Origin: Phycisphaera sp.
GTDB lineage: Bacteria > Planctomycetota > Phycisphaerae > Phycisphaerales > UBA1924
Direction: 5' to 3'
NCBI GenBank assembly: GCA_025916675.1
Contig: CP098402.1
Location: forward strand, 1,483,205 to 1,547,204
DNA: 64,000 nt
Shown: positions 34,801-44,626 of the stretch, piece by piece
Layout of the letters: every line of letters starts with the position of its first letter
Numbering within the stretch: position 1 is the stretch's first letter
Made by a program: the position numbers and the translations under genes
The notes under the pieces: model-generated
The model's input: only the letters and a program-made list of their open reading frames with translations
What the model was told of the DNA's origin: nothing
The model's database searches: none

Positions 34801-35247
34801 TCTTGTCGGCTCGCCGGCGGAGCCGCGGCCTTCGGCCTTGGGCTGCGTGGGCGGACAGATTCGGTTTGGCTCCTCGCCGGCAGGCCTCAGCTTTAAGCCT
34901 CGCGCTGCGCGAACGGATGGCAGCAATGGCTTGGCGTGTTCGGGCGGAGCCGCGCTGAAGGTTCACGGGGCTTGGCCGGCTACCAGCGGGCTTGGTGGAC
35001 TCTTGACGGAGCTTCGGAAACGATTTCCCAAGCGTCAAGGGCTCTTGGCGCTCCAATCAAAATCTTGCTAAGGGGTACCAGGGCATATTTTCTGTTGAAC
35101 GAAAAGGATGGCCCGCGGATGCGGGGTTCAAGGACGGTCGCGTCACTCTGTGGAGGCCCTGGCTCGAAGAGCCCCCGCAGTCGGAGGGGCGAACCATGCT
35201 TCGTCACGAAATCGCTTCTTGCTTGGCGTGCGTAGTTGTTTGCGCTC
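34801..35247. other. 447-bp intergenic region, nothing assigned
   Basis: The stretch lies between the ends of the converging SpoIID and efflux-operon genes. It contains GC-rich inverted segments (for example GCCCCCGCAGTCGGAGGGGC near 35170, pairing CCCC with GGGG) that could terminate transcription, but no credible gene or RNA. Confidence 0.45.
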
Positions 35248-36693
35248 TTAAGCGCCCGACCCCGACGCCGACGAGGTTTGTCCGATCTCCGGTGCATCCC
35301 AGCCGCCGCCTAGGGACGCATAGAGGTCGATCAACCCGAGCAGGGCATCGCGCTGTGCGTTCAGCACGTTCCGCTCAATAAACAGCCGGGCGCGACGGGC
35401 CTCGGTGACGTCCAGGAAGTCGACACGGCCGGCCGAGAAGCGGTCTTGCGAGAGCGTCTCGGCGTCGCGGGCGGCGGCCTCGGCCTCGCGGAAGCGATGA
35501 GCCCGCGTCTCGGCCTGCGCACGGCGGACGCTTGCGGTCTCGACTTCGGCCAGAGCCTCGAGCGCAGTTGCGCGCAACCGCAACAGAGCTTGTCGTTGCT
35601 CGCTCTCGGCCTGCCGAACGCGGGCGTCGATGCGCCCGCCCTGGAAGACCGGCAGCGAGATTGTCGGGCCGGCCTGCAGCACATAGGCCTCGGGGTTGAT
35701 CGCGTCGCCCGCGTCGGGGCCCTGAAGCGTGATCGAGCCCAGCAACTTGACACGTGGGAAGCGCTGGGCCTCGGCGGCGCCAACACGCGCGGTGGCCGCG
35801 GCGAGGTCACGCTCGGCCCGCCGAAGATCGGGACGACGCATGAGCAGATCGGCCGGCACGCCGCGGTCGGGCACGGCAACGCCCACGGGCAGGGCACGCT
35901 CGGCCACAGAGATCGTGCCAGCCGGAGCGCCCAGGAGAACCGCGAGACGGAACTCGGCGGCGCGGCGGTCGGCCTGTAGCCCGGGGATGAGCGCCTGGTT
36001 TACCTCGAGGTCGCGACGGGCCCGGGCCACATCGAGCTCGTCGGCGAAGCCGGCGGCGGCGCGCGCGGCGGCGATGTCCAGCGCATCACGGTCGGTCTCG
36101 ACGGTTGCGCGAACAATCGCCAGGTCGCGATCGAGGGCACGCACGGCGATGACCTCGCGGGCGACCTCGGCGATGAGCACCACGCGGCTGGCGCGGAAGT
36201 CTTCGGTGGCGAAGCCGATCTCGGCGTCGGCGGCCTCGGCCAGACGCGCCACGCGACCCCACAGATCCAGCTCCCACCCGGCGACGACACCCAACGAATA
36301 CAGGTCGCCATCGGTGCTCGCGGGCGATTGGCCGAATGGTTGGGCTTCATCGCCCGATTCGGTACGCATGTAGGAGCCTTGGGCGTCAAGCTGTGGGACC
36401 CGTTCCGCGTTGGCGATGCCCCGGCGGGCCCGCGCGGCGATGATGCGTTCTCGGGCCTCGGCCAGAGTGAGGCTTGAGGCGAGCGACCGCTCGATGAGTG
36501 CCGTCAGCTCGTCGTCGCCGAATCGGAGCCACCAGTGCCTCAGGTCGGGCTCGCGGTCAGCTTCGTCCGTGCCCGCCCAGGACTTGGGCACAAGCTCGGA
36601 AGACTCAGGTTGCTCGTAGTCGGGGCCGACCGCGCAGCCGGAGAGCGCGAGCGCGGTGGGGAGCCCCAGCACGATCGACGCGCGACGGGTCAC
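35248..36693 (-). CDS. Outer-membrane efflux lipoprotein (TolC/NodT family)
   Basis: A 481-residue outer-membrane channel subunit. A lipoprotein signal ends in ALALSGC, followed by AVGPDYEQP and WWLRFGDDELTALIERSL, the usual NodT-type start. Two OEP repeats of long helices follow, with a GVVAGWELDLWGR block in the first and ISLPVFQGGRIDARVRQAE in the second. It connects the inner-membrane ABC transporter and the HlyD adaptor to the outside. Its GTG overlaps the stop of the HlyD gene (GTGA), so translation is coupled. It is the last gene of the operon. Confidence 0.93.
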   Translation of the reverse strand: MTRRASIVLGLPTALALSGCAVGPDYEQPESSELVPKSWAGTDEADREPDLRHWWLRFGDDELTALIERSLASSLTLAEARERIIAARARRGIANAERVPQLDAQGSYMRTESGDEAQPFGQSPASTDGDLYSLGVVAGWELDLWGRVARLAEAADAEIGFATEDFRASRVVLIAEVAREVIAVRALDRDLAIVRATVETDRDALDIAAARAAAGFADELDVARARRDLEVNQALIPGLQADRRAAEFRLAVLLGAPAGTISVAERALPVGVAVPDRGVPADLLMRRPDLRRAERDLAAATARVGAAEAQRFPRVKLLGSITLQGPDAGDAINPEAYVLQAGPTISLPVFQGGRIDARVRQAESEQRQALLRLRATALEALAEVETASVRRAQAETRAHRFREAEAAARDAETLSQDRFSAGRVDFLDVTEARRARLFIERNVLNAQRDALLGLIDLYASLGGGWDAPEIGQTSSASGSGA

Positions 36694-37868
36694 GATCCCG
36701 CTCCGGTCGCCTCGACGTAGACGTCGAACTGCTGGCCGATGCCCGGCGATTCGAACGACGGGTCGAGCGCGTATACGACCTGGAGCACGCGCGTGTCGAT
36801 CAACTCGCTCGTGCGACCAGACAGGTTTCGCTTCGGCACTACCAACGGCTCGATGGCAACGAATTCGAGGAGAATCCGTCGGCTTGCATCGCCGCGTGGA
36901 GATGCCCATGCACGGGCGCTCGGAGAGAAGCGGGGGATGTCGACCTCATCGATCTCGGCACGCAGGTGCATCGTTCCCTTGCGTCCCAAGACAAACAGGC
37001 CCTCTGCGGGAACCGACGCGGGCGCAAACTCGCCCTGCCGTGCATTGGCCTGCAGCACCCGACCATCAACTGGGCTGCGGACGGTGAGCAAGTCCATATC
37101 CGCTTGAGCCCGCGTCACCGCACGACGAGCCCGGGTCACGCGAGACTCCGCGGCGAGGATCTCCGGACCATCGCCAGAGCCATCTGCGCGAACGAAACGC
37201 TGCAGTTCGGCCCGAGCAGCAGCGACGCTCGCATCGGCGCGCAGGATGGCGGCGCGGGCGGTCTCGACACGGGCCTCGGCCTGTGCAGCGGCGAATCTCC
37301 GGCGATCGACCTCTTCGCGTGAGATCGCCCGCGGGTCATTGACTGCTTGGGCAATGGCGAACTGGTTCTGCTTGTCGGCTAGGTCGGCTTCGGCTACGCG
37401 TAGGTCGGCCCGGGCGGACTGTGCCGACGCTTCGGCGGATCGCACCGAGGCTTGCAACGGCGGGATGGCGGCGCGGAGCGAGGCGAGGTCGCTTGTTACG
37501 ACGTCAATCTCGGCCTCGCGGAGCGCCACTTCGGCTTCGGCCCGGCTGGTGTCAATAGTGAACAGCGGATCACCTGGTGCGACCGAGTCGCCGATGCCGA
37601 CGTATACGTCGGTGATGACGCCGGCCGTGTGCGCCGCGATCGCCAGAGCCTCGCCCGGCGGCTCGCTGGTGCCAATGGCACCGATGTAGGCCGCCCCATC
37701 CTCCGCGACACCGGCATCGGTCGCGGTCGGGGCGGTCGTCGGCTGGCGCGGCGGCGTCTCATCGGTCGTGACCGGCCGGTTCTTGACCACCAGCCCGGTT
37801 CCCATGACCAGCGCCGAGAGGCCAACGAGCGGTAGCCCCCACGTCAGGAGCCTTGATCGGGTACTCAT
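36690..37868 (-). CDS. HlyD-family periplasmic adaptor
   Basis: A 392-residue membrane-fusion protein with one N-terminal transmembrane helix. It has a biotinyl-lipoyl-like half (HTAGVITDVYVGIGDSV), a long alpha-helical hairpin (about 110-245, rich in Ala/Glu/Arg) and a second half with LLTVRSPVDGRVLQANARQGEF. It links the inner-membrane ABC transporter to the outer-membrane channel. ATGA overlaps exist on both sides of the gene. Confidence 0.92.
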   Translation of the reverse strand: MSTRSRLLTWGLPLVGLSALVMGTGLVVKNRPVTTDETPPRQPTTAPTATDAGVAEDGAAYIGAIGTSEPPGEALAIAAHTAGVITDVYVGIGDSVAPGDPLFTIDTSRAEAEVALREAEIDVVTSDLASLRAAIPPLQASVRSAEASAQSARADLRVAEADLADKQNQFAIAQAVNDPRAISREEVDRRRFAAAQAEARVETARAAILRADASVAAARAELQRFVRADGSGDGPEILAAESRVTRARRAVTRAQADMDLLTVRSPVDGRVLQANARQGEFAPASVPAEGLFVLGRKGTMHLRAEIDEVDIPRFSPSARAWASPRGDASRRILLEFVAIEPLVVPKRNLSGRTSELIDTRVLQVVYALDPSFESPGIGQQFDVYVEATGAGS

Positions 37869-38608
37869 GATCGCGATTCCTTGTCAGGCGTTTCGGTCCG
37901 CGTGATGCGTCCGTCGGCCATGTGGTTGATGCGGTCGGCGAACTCGAAGATGCGACTGTCGTGGGTTACCACGACGACCGATCGGTCACCGGCGAGCGCG
38001 ACGTCGCGGAGGAGTTCCATCACGGTGTGGCCCGATGCGGCATCGAGCGATGCCGTCGGTTCGTCGCATATGAGCAATCTGGGCTCGTGCACGAGTGCCC
38101 GAGCGATGGCCACGCGCTGCTGCTGGCCACCCGAGAGCTGGGAGGGCATCTTGCGGGTCTGGCCTTCGAGGCCCAGACGCTCGAGCAACTGGCGAGCCTT
38201 CTTCTCGGCCTTCGAAGTCGACTCGCCTTGGGCGACGAGCGGAAGCGCGGCGTTCTCCTCGGCGTTGAGCGCTGGCAACAGGTTGAACTGCTGGAAGATG
38301 AAACCGAGGCTCGCGAGCCGGAAGTCCGCCAGTCGTCCGCCGCGCATGGCGCGGAGGTCCTGGCCAAGCACCTCAAGTTCGCCCGACTCGCAGGAGAGAA
38401 TGGCGCCGATGACCGAGATGAGCGTGGTCTTGCCGCAGCCCGAGGGGCCGACAAGGAAGGTCATCTTGCCGGCCTCGGCCGAGAAGTCTGTGCCGCGGAG
38501 CACCTTGATGCGTGTCTCTCCGGCGCGGAATGACTTCTCGATACCCATACATCGCACAGCAAACGCCAGTCCGGCGGATTTCTCCTGTGGCATGGATGCG
38601 GTCGTCAT
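37865..38608 (-). CDS. ABC transporter ATPase (MacB/LolD type)
   Basis: A 247-residue nucleotide-binding subunit with Walker A GPSGCGKTT (54-62), Q-loop FQQFNLLPALNAEENAALPL, signature QLSGGQQQRVAIARAL and Walker B LLICDEPTASLD, then the H-loop VVVVTHD. The LLPALNAEENAALP region is typical of MacB/LolD-like exporters. It powers the permease encoded four bases upstream; its stop overlaps the HlyD start. Confidence 0.94.
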   Translation of the reverse strand: MTTASMPQEKSAGLAFAVRCMGIEKSFRAGETRIKVLRGTDFSAEAGKMTFLVGPSGCGKTTLISVIGAILSCESGELEVLGQDLRAMRGGRLADFRLASLGFIFQQFNLLPALNAEENAALPLVAQGESTSKAEKKARQLLERLGLEGQTRKMPSQLSGGQQQRVAIARALVHEPRLLICDEPTASLDAASGHTVMELLRDVALAGDRSVVVVTHDSRIFEFADRINHMADGRITRTETPDKESRS

Positions 38609-38612
38609 GGCA

Positions 38613-39755
38613 TCACCCTCGGAAGACCGTGGCGGGATCGACGACCAGCACGCGCCGCATGCTGAGGATCGTGGAACTGAAGACGATCACGATCGCCATG
38701 ACCGCCACGCCGATAGCGACCTCGGGCAGTAGGTAAAAGCCACGCAGGGCGTCGACGTTCTTGGATGGCCAGTTGAAGAACTGGGAGGCGGCAAACAGGC
38801 CGAGGCCATAGCCGATGGCACCGACGAACGCGGCCTGGAAGAGCGTCATGAGCAGCAGTCGCCCATTGCGCACGCCGATGGCCTTGAGCGCGGCGTACTG
38901 ACGCAGGTTCTCGGATATGAACTGGTTGAACGTCAGCCCAACAATAGCGATGCCGATCAGCACGCCCAGGAACACGACCGTGCCAAAACTCACGGGAATA
39001 CCTGTGTTCTTGAGGATATAGATGATCGACTCGAGGCGGAACTGGTCGCTCGTGACGGCCTTGAGCCCGGTCTGCTCGGCGATGCTCGCGGCGACGGCAT
39101 CGCGCTCGGCTGGATCGGCGGCCTTGGCGAGCACGAAGCTGAGCTGGTTGCGGCCGTTGTTGGTGTATTGTGTAGCCAGGCTGTATCGCGTGTAGATCGT
39201 GAGGTTGGCACTGAACGCCGGCGACGCATCGACGATCGCGGCGATCCGCGCCCTTTGATCGTTCAACTCGATCACGCGGCCGAGGTCGAGGTCTTGCCCG
39301 GGGAAGAGCAGCCGGAAGCCCGCGGGGTTCACGGCGATGCTGTCGGGCATCGTCAGGTCATCGATCGAGCCTAATAAAAAGGCGTCTGGCACACCCACGA
39401 GCGAGGCATCGTCGATCCCCAGGATGATCGCGTTCTCGAGCGTGCCCTCGCGCGTGCGCACCTGCACGTTGGCCCGGAAGAACGGGACCGCCCAAGCAAC
39501 GCCCTCCACACCACGTACGCGCTGCAGAGCAGTGTCCCGAAGCGGGAACGGAGCATCGACGGTCTTCACGCTGGGGTCCATCACCCAGATGTCGGCCTCG
39601 CGGACGTCGCGCACGACGCTCGACGCACGACCGAGCAGGCCGAAGAAGATCGACACCTGCTGGCACACCAGCAGCGTGCTCAGGGCCACGCCAAAGACCA
39701 GCCCGAGGCACTTGGTCGTATCACCCAGCAGCATGCGAAGTGCGGTGCGGAGCAC
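38613..39755 (-). CDS. ABC transporter permease (FtsX/MacB-like)
   Basis: A 380-residue permease with one N-terminal helix, a large periplasmic domain (about 45-240) and three C-terminal helices with FNQFISENLRQYAALKAIGVRNGRLL, the FtsX-type coupling region. Substrate unknown; devC/macB-type systems export peptides, glycolipids or drugs. It begins at a GTG that overlaps the TAG stop of the TetR gene by one base. Confidence 0.9.
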   Translation of the reverse strand: MLRTALRMLLGDTTKCLGLVFGVALSTLLVCQQVSIFFGLLGRASSVVRDVREADIWVMDPSVKTVDAPFPLRDTALQRVRGVEGVAWAVPFFRANVQVRTREGTLENAIILGIDDASLVGVPDAFLLGSIDDLTMPDSIAVNPAGFRLLFPGQDLDLGRVIELNDQRARIAAIVDASPAFSANLTIYTRYSLATQYTNNGRNQLSFVLAKAADPAERDAVAASIAEQTGLKAVTSDQFRLESIIYILKNTGIPVSFGTVVFLGVLIGIAIVGLTFNQFISENLRQYAALKAIGVRNGRLLLMTLFQAAFVGAIGYGLGLFAASQFFNWPSKNVDALRGFYLLPEVAIGVAVMAIVIVFSSTILSMRRVLVVDPATVFRG

Positions 39756-40444
39756 TACGCGCCCCTTTTCTTAGCCGGGGTGTCGTCCGCGAAGCCGTCC
39801 AGGCCACGGATCGCAAACTCTGCGAGCGTGCCCGCCATACGATTGATGCCCGCCTTCGTTGTAGGTGGCGGATGTCCGAGCGAGGTGAGGATCTCACGAC
39901 AGTGCTTGGCATTCACACAGAGCGCAATGACGCCATAGACGAGATCGTCGTGTGTTTTTTGGCCGAGCCTTCGCCCAACGATGGCCCGCACGATGCGTGA
40001 CATCTCGTCCTTGATCGGACCGGCGCAGCGCTCGACGAACACATCCAGGGCCCCCGGCGTGGGCGTCACCGTTTCGTGGGCTAGTAAACGCCCAGCCCAC
40101 GGCTGGGACTCGTTCTCGGTCAACACGAGCCGCATGAACCAAGCGACGAGCTCGCGCAGGGCATCGTGCGGGCTGTTGTTGTTTTCGAGCATCGGCATGG
40201 GCTCGGCCGACACCATCTGCTCGGCCGCGACGTTCCACACCGCGAGGTACAACTGCTCCTTCGAGCCAAAGTAGTACTTGACGGCCGACACATTGGCGTC
40301 AGCGGCATCGCAGATCGTCCGCACGCTTGCCGCTTGGAAGCCAACTCTCGCGAACTCTTCGCCGGCAGCGTACAGCAGACGCTCCCGGGTGTCGTCCGCG
40401 GCGGATAGAGCATTCTGTTTGTCAGGGCTTGCGGCGGCTTTCAT
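39755..40444 (-). CDS. TetR-family repressor of the efflux operon (CecR-like)
   Basis: A 229-residue regulator. The helix-turn-helix is at about 18-63 (TRERLLYAAGEEFARVGF, ICDAADANVSAVKYYFGSKEQLY). The long C-terminal ligand domain, with AWFMRLVLTENESQPW and an RGLDGF tail, resembles the DUF1956 group that includes E. coli CecR, itself a regulator of an HlyD/ABC exporter. It is the first gene of the operon and likely represses it through the operator pair directly upstream. Confidence 0.92.
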   Translation of the reverse strand: MKAAASPDKQNALSAADDTRERLLYAAGEEFARVGFQAASVRTICDAADANVSAVKYYFGSKEQLYLAVWNVAAEQMVSAEPMPMLENNNSPHDALRELVAWFMRLVLTENESQPWAGRLLAHETVTPTPGALDVFVERCAGPIKDEMSRIVRAIVGRRLGQKTHDDLVYGVIALCVNAKHCREILTSLGHPPPTTKAGINRMAGTLAEFAIRGLDGFADDTPAKKRGA

Positions 40445-40446
40445 TC

Positions 40447-40458
40447 AAACACTCGTTT
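40447..40458. promoter_or_regulatory. TetR operator, downstream half-pair
   Basis: AAACACTCGTTT lies two bases upstream of the TetR start codon and is the exact reverse complement of 40501-40512. Its outer AAAC/GTTT is palindromic, as expected for a TetR dimer site. Binding here would block the ribosome-site region and transcription start. Confidence 0.7.
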
Positions 40459-40473
40459 ATAAAAACAGATTTG

Positions 40474-40502
40474 AATTTAGCCCCCTGGCCGATTCGAGTC
40501 AA
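40474..40502 (-). promoter_or_regulatory. Sigma-70-type promoter of the efflux operon
   Basis: On the minus strand, TTGACT (40502-40497) and TAAATT (40479-40474) are separated by 17 bases, giving five of six and four of six matches to consensus. The -35 box touches the upstream operator copy. Transcription would begin near 40467. Confidence 0.72.
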
Positions 40503-40512
40503 ACGAGTGTTT
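40501..40512. promoter_or_regulatory. TetR operator, upstream half-pair
   Basis: AAACGAGTGTTT is the exact inverted copy of 40447-40458 and overlaps the -35 box by two bases. Centre-to-centre distance between the two sites is 54 bp, suited to cooperative binding or looping. Confidence 0.7.
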
Positions 40513-40576
40513 AGACAGGTGCGGAAAGTGCTTACTTGATGTAGCAGAATCCACGTGTGACAAGGCGCACAAATAT

Positions 40577-40596
40577 GCCCGGGCTCATACCCGGGC
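40577..40596 (-). terminator. Terminator hairpin after katG
   Basis: GCCCGGG and CCCGGGC form a perfect 7-bp stem with a 6-base loop, 33 bases after the katG stop, followed on the minus strand by ATATTTGTG. The U-tract is weak. Confidence 0.65.
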
Positions 40597-40628
40597 GAGT
40601 GGCTCTTCCTTTGTCGCTCCGTCGCTAC

Positions 40629-42974
40629 TTACCCCATCTCGAACCGATCCAGCATCATCACCTTGTTCCACGCGGCGATGAAGTCGTGCACCATCCGCTC
40701 GTGGCCGTCGGCCGCGGCGTAGACCTCGGCCAGGTTCCGCAGGTGGGCGTTCGAACCAAAGATCAGGTCCATCCGCGTCGCGGTGTGCTTCGTCTCGCCA
40801 GTGGCGCGGTCCTTGAGGTAGAAGCCCATCTCCATTGGGTCGGCCGCCTCCCACTCGTAGTCCATGCTCGTCAGCGTGGTGAAGAAGTCGTTGGTCAGCA
40901 CGCCTGGGCGGTCGGTGAAGACGCCGTGCTTCGAATGGTCGTGGTTCTGGTCAAGCACGCGGAGGCCGCCGACGAGCACGGTCCACTCGGGGGCAGTGAG
41001 CGTCAGCAGGTTGGCGCGGTCGAGGAAAATCCGCTCGGGCGCGACGTCCATCTGGATGCTGGTGTCGACGTAGTTGCGGAAGCCATCGACGACAGGTTTG
41101 AGCCAGTCGAAGCTCTCCGGGTCGGTGTGCTCGTCCATGTTCTCGGCGAGGCAGTCGGTGCGGCCGGGCGTAAAAGGCACGGTGGCCTGCACGCCGGCGT
41201 CCGTGGCAGCCTTCTCGATCGCCGCGCATCCGCCCAGCACGATGAGGTCGGCTAGCGAGACCTTCTTCTTGTCCGACTTGTTGTTCGATTGGGAGCCGTT
41301 GAACTCGCCCTGAACCCGGCGCAGCACGTCGAGCACCTTGCCGAGTTCCTCGGGGCGGTTCACGGCCCAGTCCTTCTGCGGGTCGAGGGCAACCCGAGCG
41401 CCGTTGGCGCCGCCGCGCTTGTCCGAGTCGCGGTACGTCGACGCCGAGGCCCAGGCGGCCGAGACGAGCTCGCGTACCGACAACCCCTTGGACAGGATCG
41501 CCTGCTTGAGGTTCGCGGCGTCGTTGTCGTCGATTAGCTCGTGGTCGACGACGGGGATAGGGTCCTGCCAGACGAGGTTCTCGGCTGGAACGTCCGGGCC
41601 AAGGTAGCGGCTCTTGGGGCCCATGTCGCGGTGGGTCAGCTTGAACCAGGCGCGGGCGAAGCAATCACTGAAGTAGTCGAAGTCTTCGAGAAACTTCTGG
41701 CAGATGGCCTTGTACGCGGGGTCGACCTTGAGCGCGATGTCGGTGGCGAGCATCATGAGCTCGTTCTGCTGGCCTTCGACGTGGGCGTCGGGGGTCTTCG
41801 GAGCGTCGTCGGACTTGGGCTTGTACTGGATGCCGCCGGCGGGGCTCTTGGTAAGCTCCCACTCGTACTTGAAGAGGTTCTCGAGGTAGGCGTTGTCCCA
41901 CTTCGTTGGTTCGGGCGTCCAGGCGCCCTCGATGCCGCTGGTCATGGCGTACTTGGCGTAGCCGCTGCCCTCAGTGTTCTTCCAGCCCATGCCCTGGGCG
42001 CTGATGGGGGCGCCCTCAGGCGCGGGACCGACCTTGTCAGCCGGCACGGCCCCGTGGCTCTTGCCGAACGCGTGCCCGCCGGCGATGAGCGCGACGGTCT
42101 CCTCGTCGTTCATGGCCATGCGGGCGAAGGTCTCGCGGATGTCACCGGCGGCGCTGGCCGCGTCGCCGTCGCGCATCGGGCCCTCGGGGTGCACGTAGAT
42201 CAGGCCCTGGAAGCTCGCGGCCAGCGGGGCCTCGAGGTCGTACTCGGCGTCGCCGGGCTTTCCGGTCCAGCGCTTGGTGCGGGTGACCATCTCGCCTGGG
42301 TGGTCGCCGCCTTGCTTGGCTTGGCCCTTGAACTCGCTGACTGACTTGCCATCCCAGAACTCGCTACCGAAGTACATGCCGCGGTCGGGCTCCCAGGCGT
42401 CGATGCGGCCGCCGCCAAAGCCGAACGTGGCGAAGCCCATATCCTCGAGCGCGACGTTGCCGGTGAGGATCATCAGGTCGGCCCAGCTCAGCGCCGCGCC
42501 GTACTTCTGCTTGATGGGCCACAGCAGGCGTCGGCTCTTGTCGATGTTGCCGTTGTCGTCCCACGAGTTGGTGGGCGCGAAGCGCTGCAGCCCCGCGCTC
42601 GCGCCGCCGCGTCCGTCGGCGATGCGGTACGTGCCCGCCGCGTGCCAGGCCATCCGTACCATCTGCGGCCCGTAGTGCCCATAGTCGGCCGGCCACCAGG
42701 GCTTGCTGTCGGTCAGCACGGTGCGGATGTCGGCCTTGACCTCGTCGAGGTCGAGGGCGCTGAAGGCCTCCTCGTAGTCCACGTCGCGCAGCGGGTTGGC
42801 CTGGGGCGGGTTCTGGTGCAGCAGTTCGACGGGCAGGCGGTTGGGCCACCAGTCGCTGATGGTCGGGCCCGAGCCGAAGGCGCCGCCCACGCGGCCGCCA
42901 CGGAACGGGCACTTGCCCGAGCCCTGGTCGCTGCCGTGGCCTGTGGAACGGGACGAGGTGTCCATGGTGGTCAT
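40629..42974 (-). CDS. katG: Catalase-peroxidase
   Basis: KatG removes hydrogen peroxide using heme. The 781-residue two-domain protein has the distal [13 protein letters not shown] (R107, W110, H111), the proximal heme His in [11 protein letters not shown] (H301), and the residues of the Met-Tyr-Trp cofactor: W110, Y260 ([10 protein letters not shown]) and M286 (FARMAMND). The degenerate C-terminal peroxidase domain starts near residue 460. The ATG at 42974 lies ten bases after AAGGAG; the upstream open frame is unlikely. A Fur/PerR-like palindrome lies about 75 bases upstream. It is transcribed separately from tyrS. Confidence 0.97.
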   Translation of the reverse strand: MTTMDTSSRSTGHGSDQGSGKCPFRGGRVGGAFGSGPTISDWWPNRLPVELLHQNPPQANPLRDVDYEEAFSALDLDEVKADIRTVLTDSKPWWPADYGHYGPQMVRMAWHAAGTYRIADGRGGASAGLQRFAPTNSWDDNGNIDKSRRLLWPIKQKYGAALSWADLMILTGNVALEDMGFATFGFGGGRIDAWEPDRGMYFGSEFWDGKSVSEFKGQAKQGGDHPGEMVTRTKRWTGKPGDAEYDLEAPLAASFQGLIYVHPEGPMRDGDAASAAGDIRETFARMAMNDEETVALIAGGHAFGKSHGAVPADKVGPAPEGAPISAQGMGWKNTEGSGYAKYAMTSGIEGAWTPEPTKWDNAYLENLFKYEWELTKSPAGGIQYKPKSDDAPKTPDAHVEGQQNELMMLATDIALKVDPAYKAICQKFLEDFDYFSDCFARAWFKLTHRDMGPKSRYLGPDVPAENLVWQDPIPVVDHELIDDNDAANLKQAILSKGLSVRELVSAAWASASTYRDSDKRGGANGARVALDPQKDWAVNRPEELGKVLDVLRRVQGEFNGSQSNNKSDKKKVSLADLIVLGGCAAIEKAATDAGVQATVPFTPGRTDCLAENMDEHTDPESFDWLKPVVDGFRNYVDTSIQMDVAPERIFLDRANLLTLTAPEWTVLVGGLRVLDQNHDHSKHGVFTDRPGVLTNDFFTTLTSMDYEWEAADPMEMGFYLKDRATGETKHTATRMDLIFGSNAHLRNLAEVYAAADGHERMVHDFIAAWNKVMMLDRFEMG

Positions 42975-43045
42975 GCTCGTGGTCTCCTTCGTGCTGGGCT
43001 GCTCGCCCTGGCGTCCGATGCCGCCGCGTGCCTGGGGGGTGTGAT

Positions 43046-43068
43046 CTGGAATGATTCTAAACTGGAAT
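43046..43068 (-). promoter_or_regulatory. Fur/PerR-like operator upstream of katG
   Basis: The core CTGGAAT-G-ATTCTAA (43046-43060) is an imperfect 7-1-7 inverted repeat close to the PerR/Fur box pattern. A second CTGGAAT follows at 43062. On the minus strand the core contains TAGAAT, a good -10 box, so a bound repressor would cover the promoter. Confidence 0.5.
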
Positions 43069-43176
43069 GGCAGGATACCCCCCACGGCCGGCCAGGGCCA
43101 TCGGTTTGGATGCTCGCCGAGGGAAGTTCGGGATGTCGGCAAGCCTGCGCCGCAGGCAACTCGCCGGATGCCGCCG

Positions 43177-44580
43177 TTAGTCGACCCAGCGCACCACGGC
43201 CTGCTTCTTCTTCCCCCGCTTGAGCACGGTCAGGCGGTCGTGCAAGAGGTCGGCGGCGGTGATCGGGTGCGAGCCATCGTGCGGCTTGCCGTTGACGCGG
43301 ATCGCGCCGGCTGCCAGGAACTCGCGGGCCTCGCGCTTGCTTGAAGCCAGCCCGGCGGCGATGAGCAGGTCGAGCAGCGGCACGCCCCCACCGCCGTCGG
43401 CACCCAGCATGGCCCGCGGGTGGTTGATGCTCGGGGCATCGGCAATCGCGGCTTCGAGGGCGTCGAGCCCCAGCGACTCAACGCCACCCGAGAACAATGC
43501 CTCTGCTGCTTGCATCGCGCCCCGGGCCTCGCCCTCGCCGTAGCGCAGCGTCACGGCCTGCTTGGCGAGCACCTTCTGGGCGTAGCGGCGGCTGGGCTCG
43601 CGCTCGTGGCGTTGCAATACCTCCTCGATCTCGGCCCGATCGAGCAACGTGAAGATCTTCAGGAATCGGCCAACATCGGCGTCGGCGGTGTTCAGCCAGA
43701 ACTGCGAGTAGTCGTAGCAGCTCGTGCGTTCCTTGGTAAGCCACACCGCCCCGCTCTCGCTCTTGCCGAACTTGCCGCCGTCGGCCTTGGTGACCAGCGG
43801 CATGGTGAAGCCGAAACTGGCGGCCCGCTTCTCGAGTTCTTCCCTCACCACCACGTCGCCCGCCTCTGTACTCAGCCACGCGGGCCGCTGGCGGGTCATG
43901 GGCAGCTCGACCATGAGCCGGCGGATGAGGTCGATGCCCGAGACGATGTTGCCCCACTGGTCGCTGCCGCCGCACTGCACGGTGACCTTCTGGGTCAGGT
44001 GCAGGTGGGCGAAGTCGAGGGCTTGGAGGATCATGTAGCTGAACTCGGTGAAGCTGATGCCCTGCTCGCGGCCGTGCAGCCGGTCGCGGACCGAGTCGCG
44101 CTGCATCATCTGGTTGACGCTGAAGTGCTTGCCCACGTCGCGCAAGGCGTCGAGGAAGCTGATCTTGCCGAGCCATTCGAGGTTGTTCAGGATGGGTGGC
44201 TCGCCAAACCCTGCCCCTGCGAATACGCCGCCGAAGATCGGCCGCTGGGCGTTCACGTTGGCCTCGATCTGCTCGCGACGCATGAGCTGCCGCTCGTCGC
44301 TCTTGCCGCTGGGGTCGCCCACCAGCCCGGTGCCGCCGCCCATGACCACCACCGGCTCGTGCCCGGCCCGGGCCACGTGGACCAGGGTCATGATGGGCAC
44401 CAGGTTGCCGATGGTCAGCGAGTCGGCCGTCGGGTCGAAGCCGCAGTAGATCCGGCGCGGGCCCCCACCGGCCGTGTGGCTCAGGTGCTCGGCCAGGCCT
44501 GCCTCGTCGGTGCATTGGTGGAGCAGGCCCCGCCAGCGGAGCTCTTCGAGGAGGTCGATCTGTTTGGAGGTCTCGGGCAT
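43177..44580 (-). CDS. tyrS: Tyrosyl-tRNA synthetase
   Basis: A class I synthetase that charges tRNA-Tyr. The 467-residue product has [15 protein letters not shown] (HIGH-type block, 46-60), [31 protein letters not shown] and the KMSKS-equivalent KFGKSESG. The last 65 residues are the S4-like RNA-binding domain ([17 protein letters not shown]). It is the long-form (TyrZ-like or thermophile-like) arrangement with an N-terminal extension of about 40 residues. Confidence 0.96.
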   Translation of the reverse strand: MPETSKQIDLLEELRWRGLLHQCTDEAGLAEHLSHTAGGGPRRIYCGFDPTADSLTIGNLVPIMTLVHVARAGHEPVVVMGGGTGLVGDPSGKSDERQLMRREQIEANVNAQRPIFGGVFAGAGFGEPPILNNLEWLGKISFLDALRDVGKHFSVNQMMQRDSVRDRLHGREQGISFTEFSYMILQALDFAHLHLTQKVTVQCGGSDQWGNIVSGIDLIRRLMVELPMTRQRPAWLSTEAGDVVVREELEKRAASFGFTMPLVTKADGGKFGKSESGAVWLTKERTSCYDYSQFWLNTADADVGRFLKIFTLLDRAEIEEVLQRHEREPSRRYAQKVLAKQAVTLRYGEGEARGAMQAAEALFSGGVESLGLDALEAAIADAPSINHPRAMLGADGGGGVPLLDLLIAAGLASSKREAREFLAAGAIRVNGKPHDGSHPITAADLLHDRLTVLKRGKKKQAVVRWVD

Positions 44581-44626
44581 GGGCCGAGATGGTATGAGCC
44601 CAGCGGCCCGCCGTCGTGGTCTCGCG

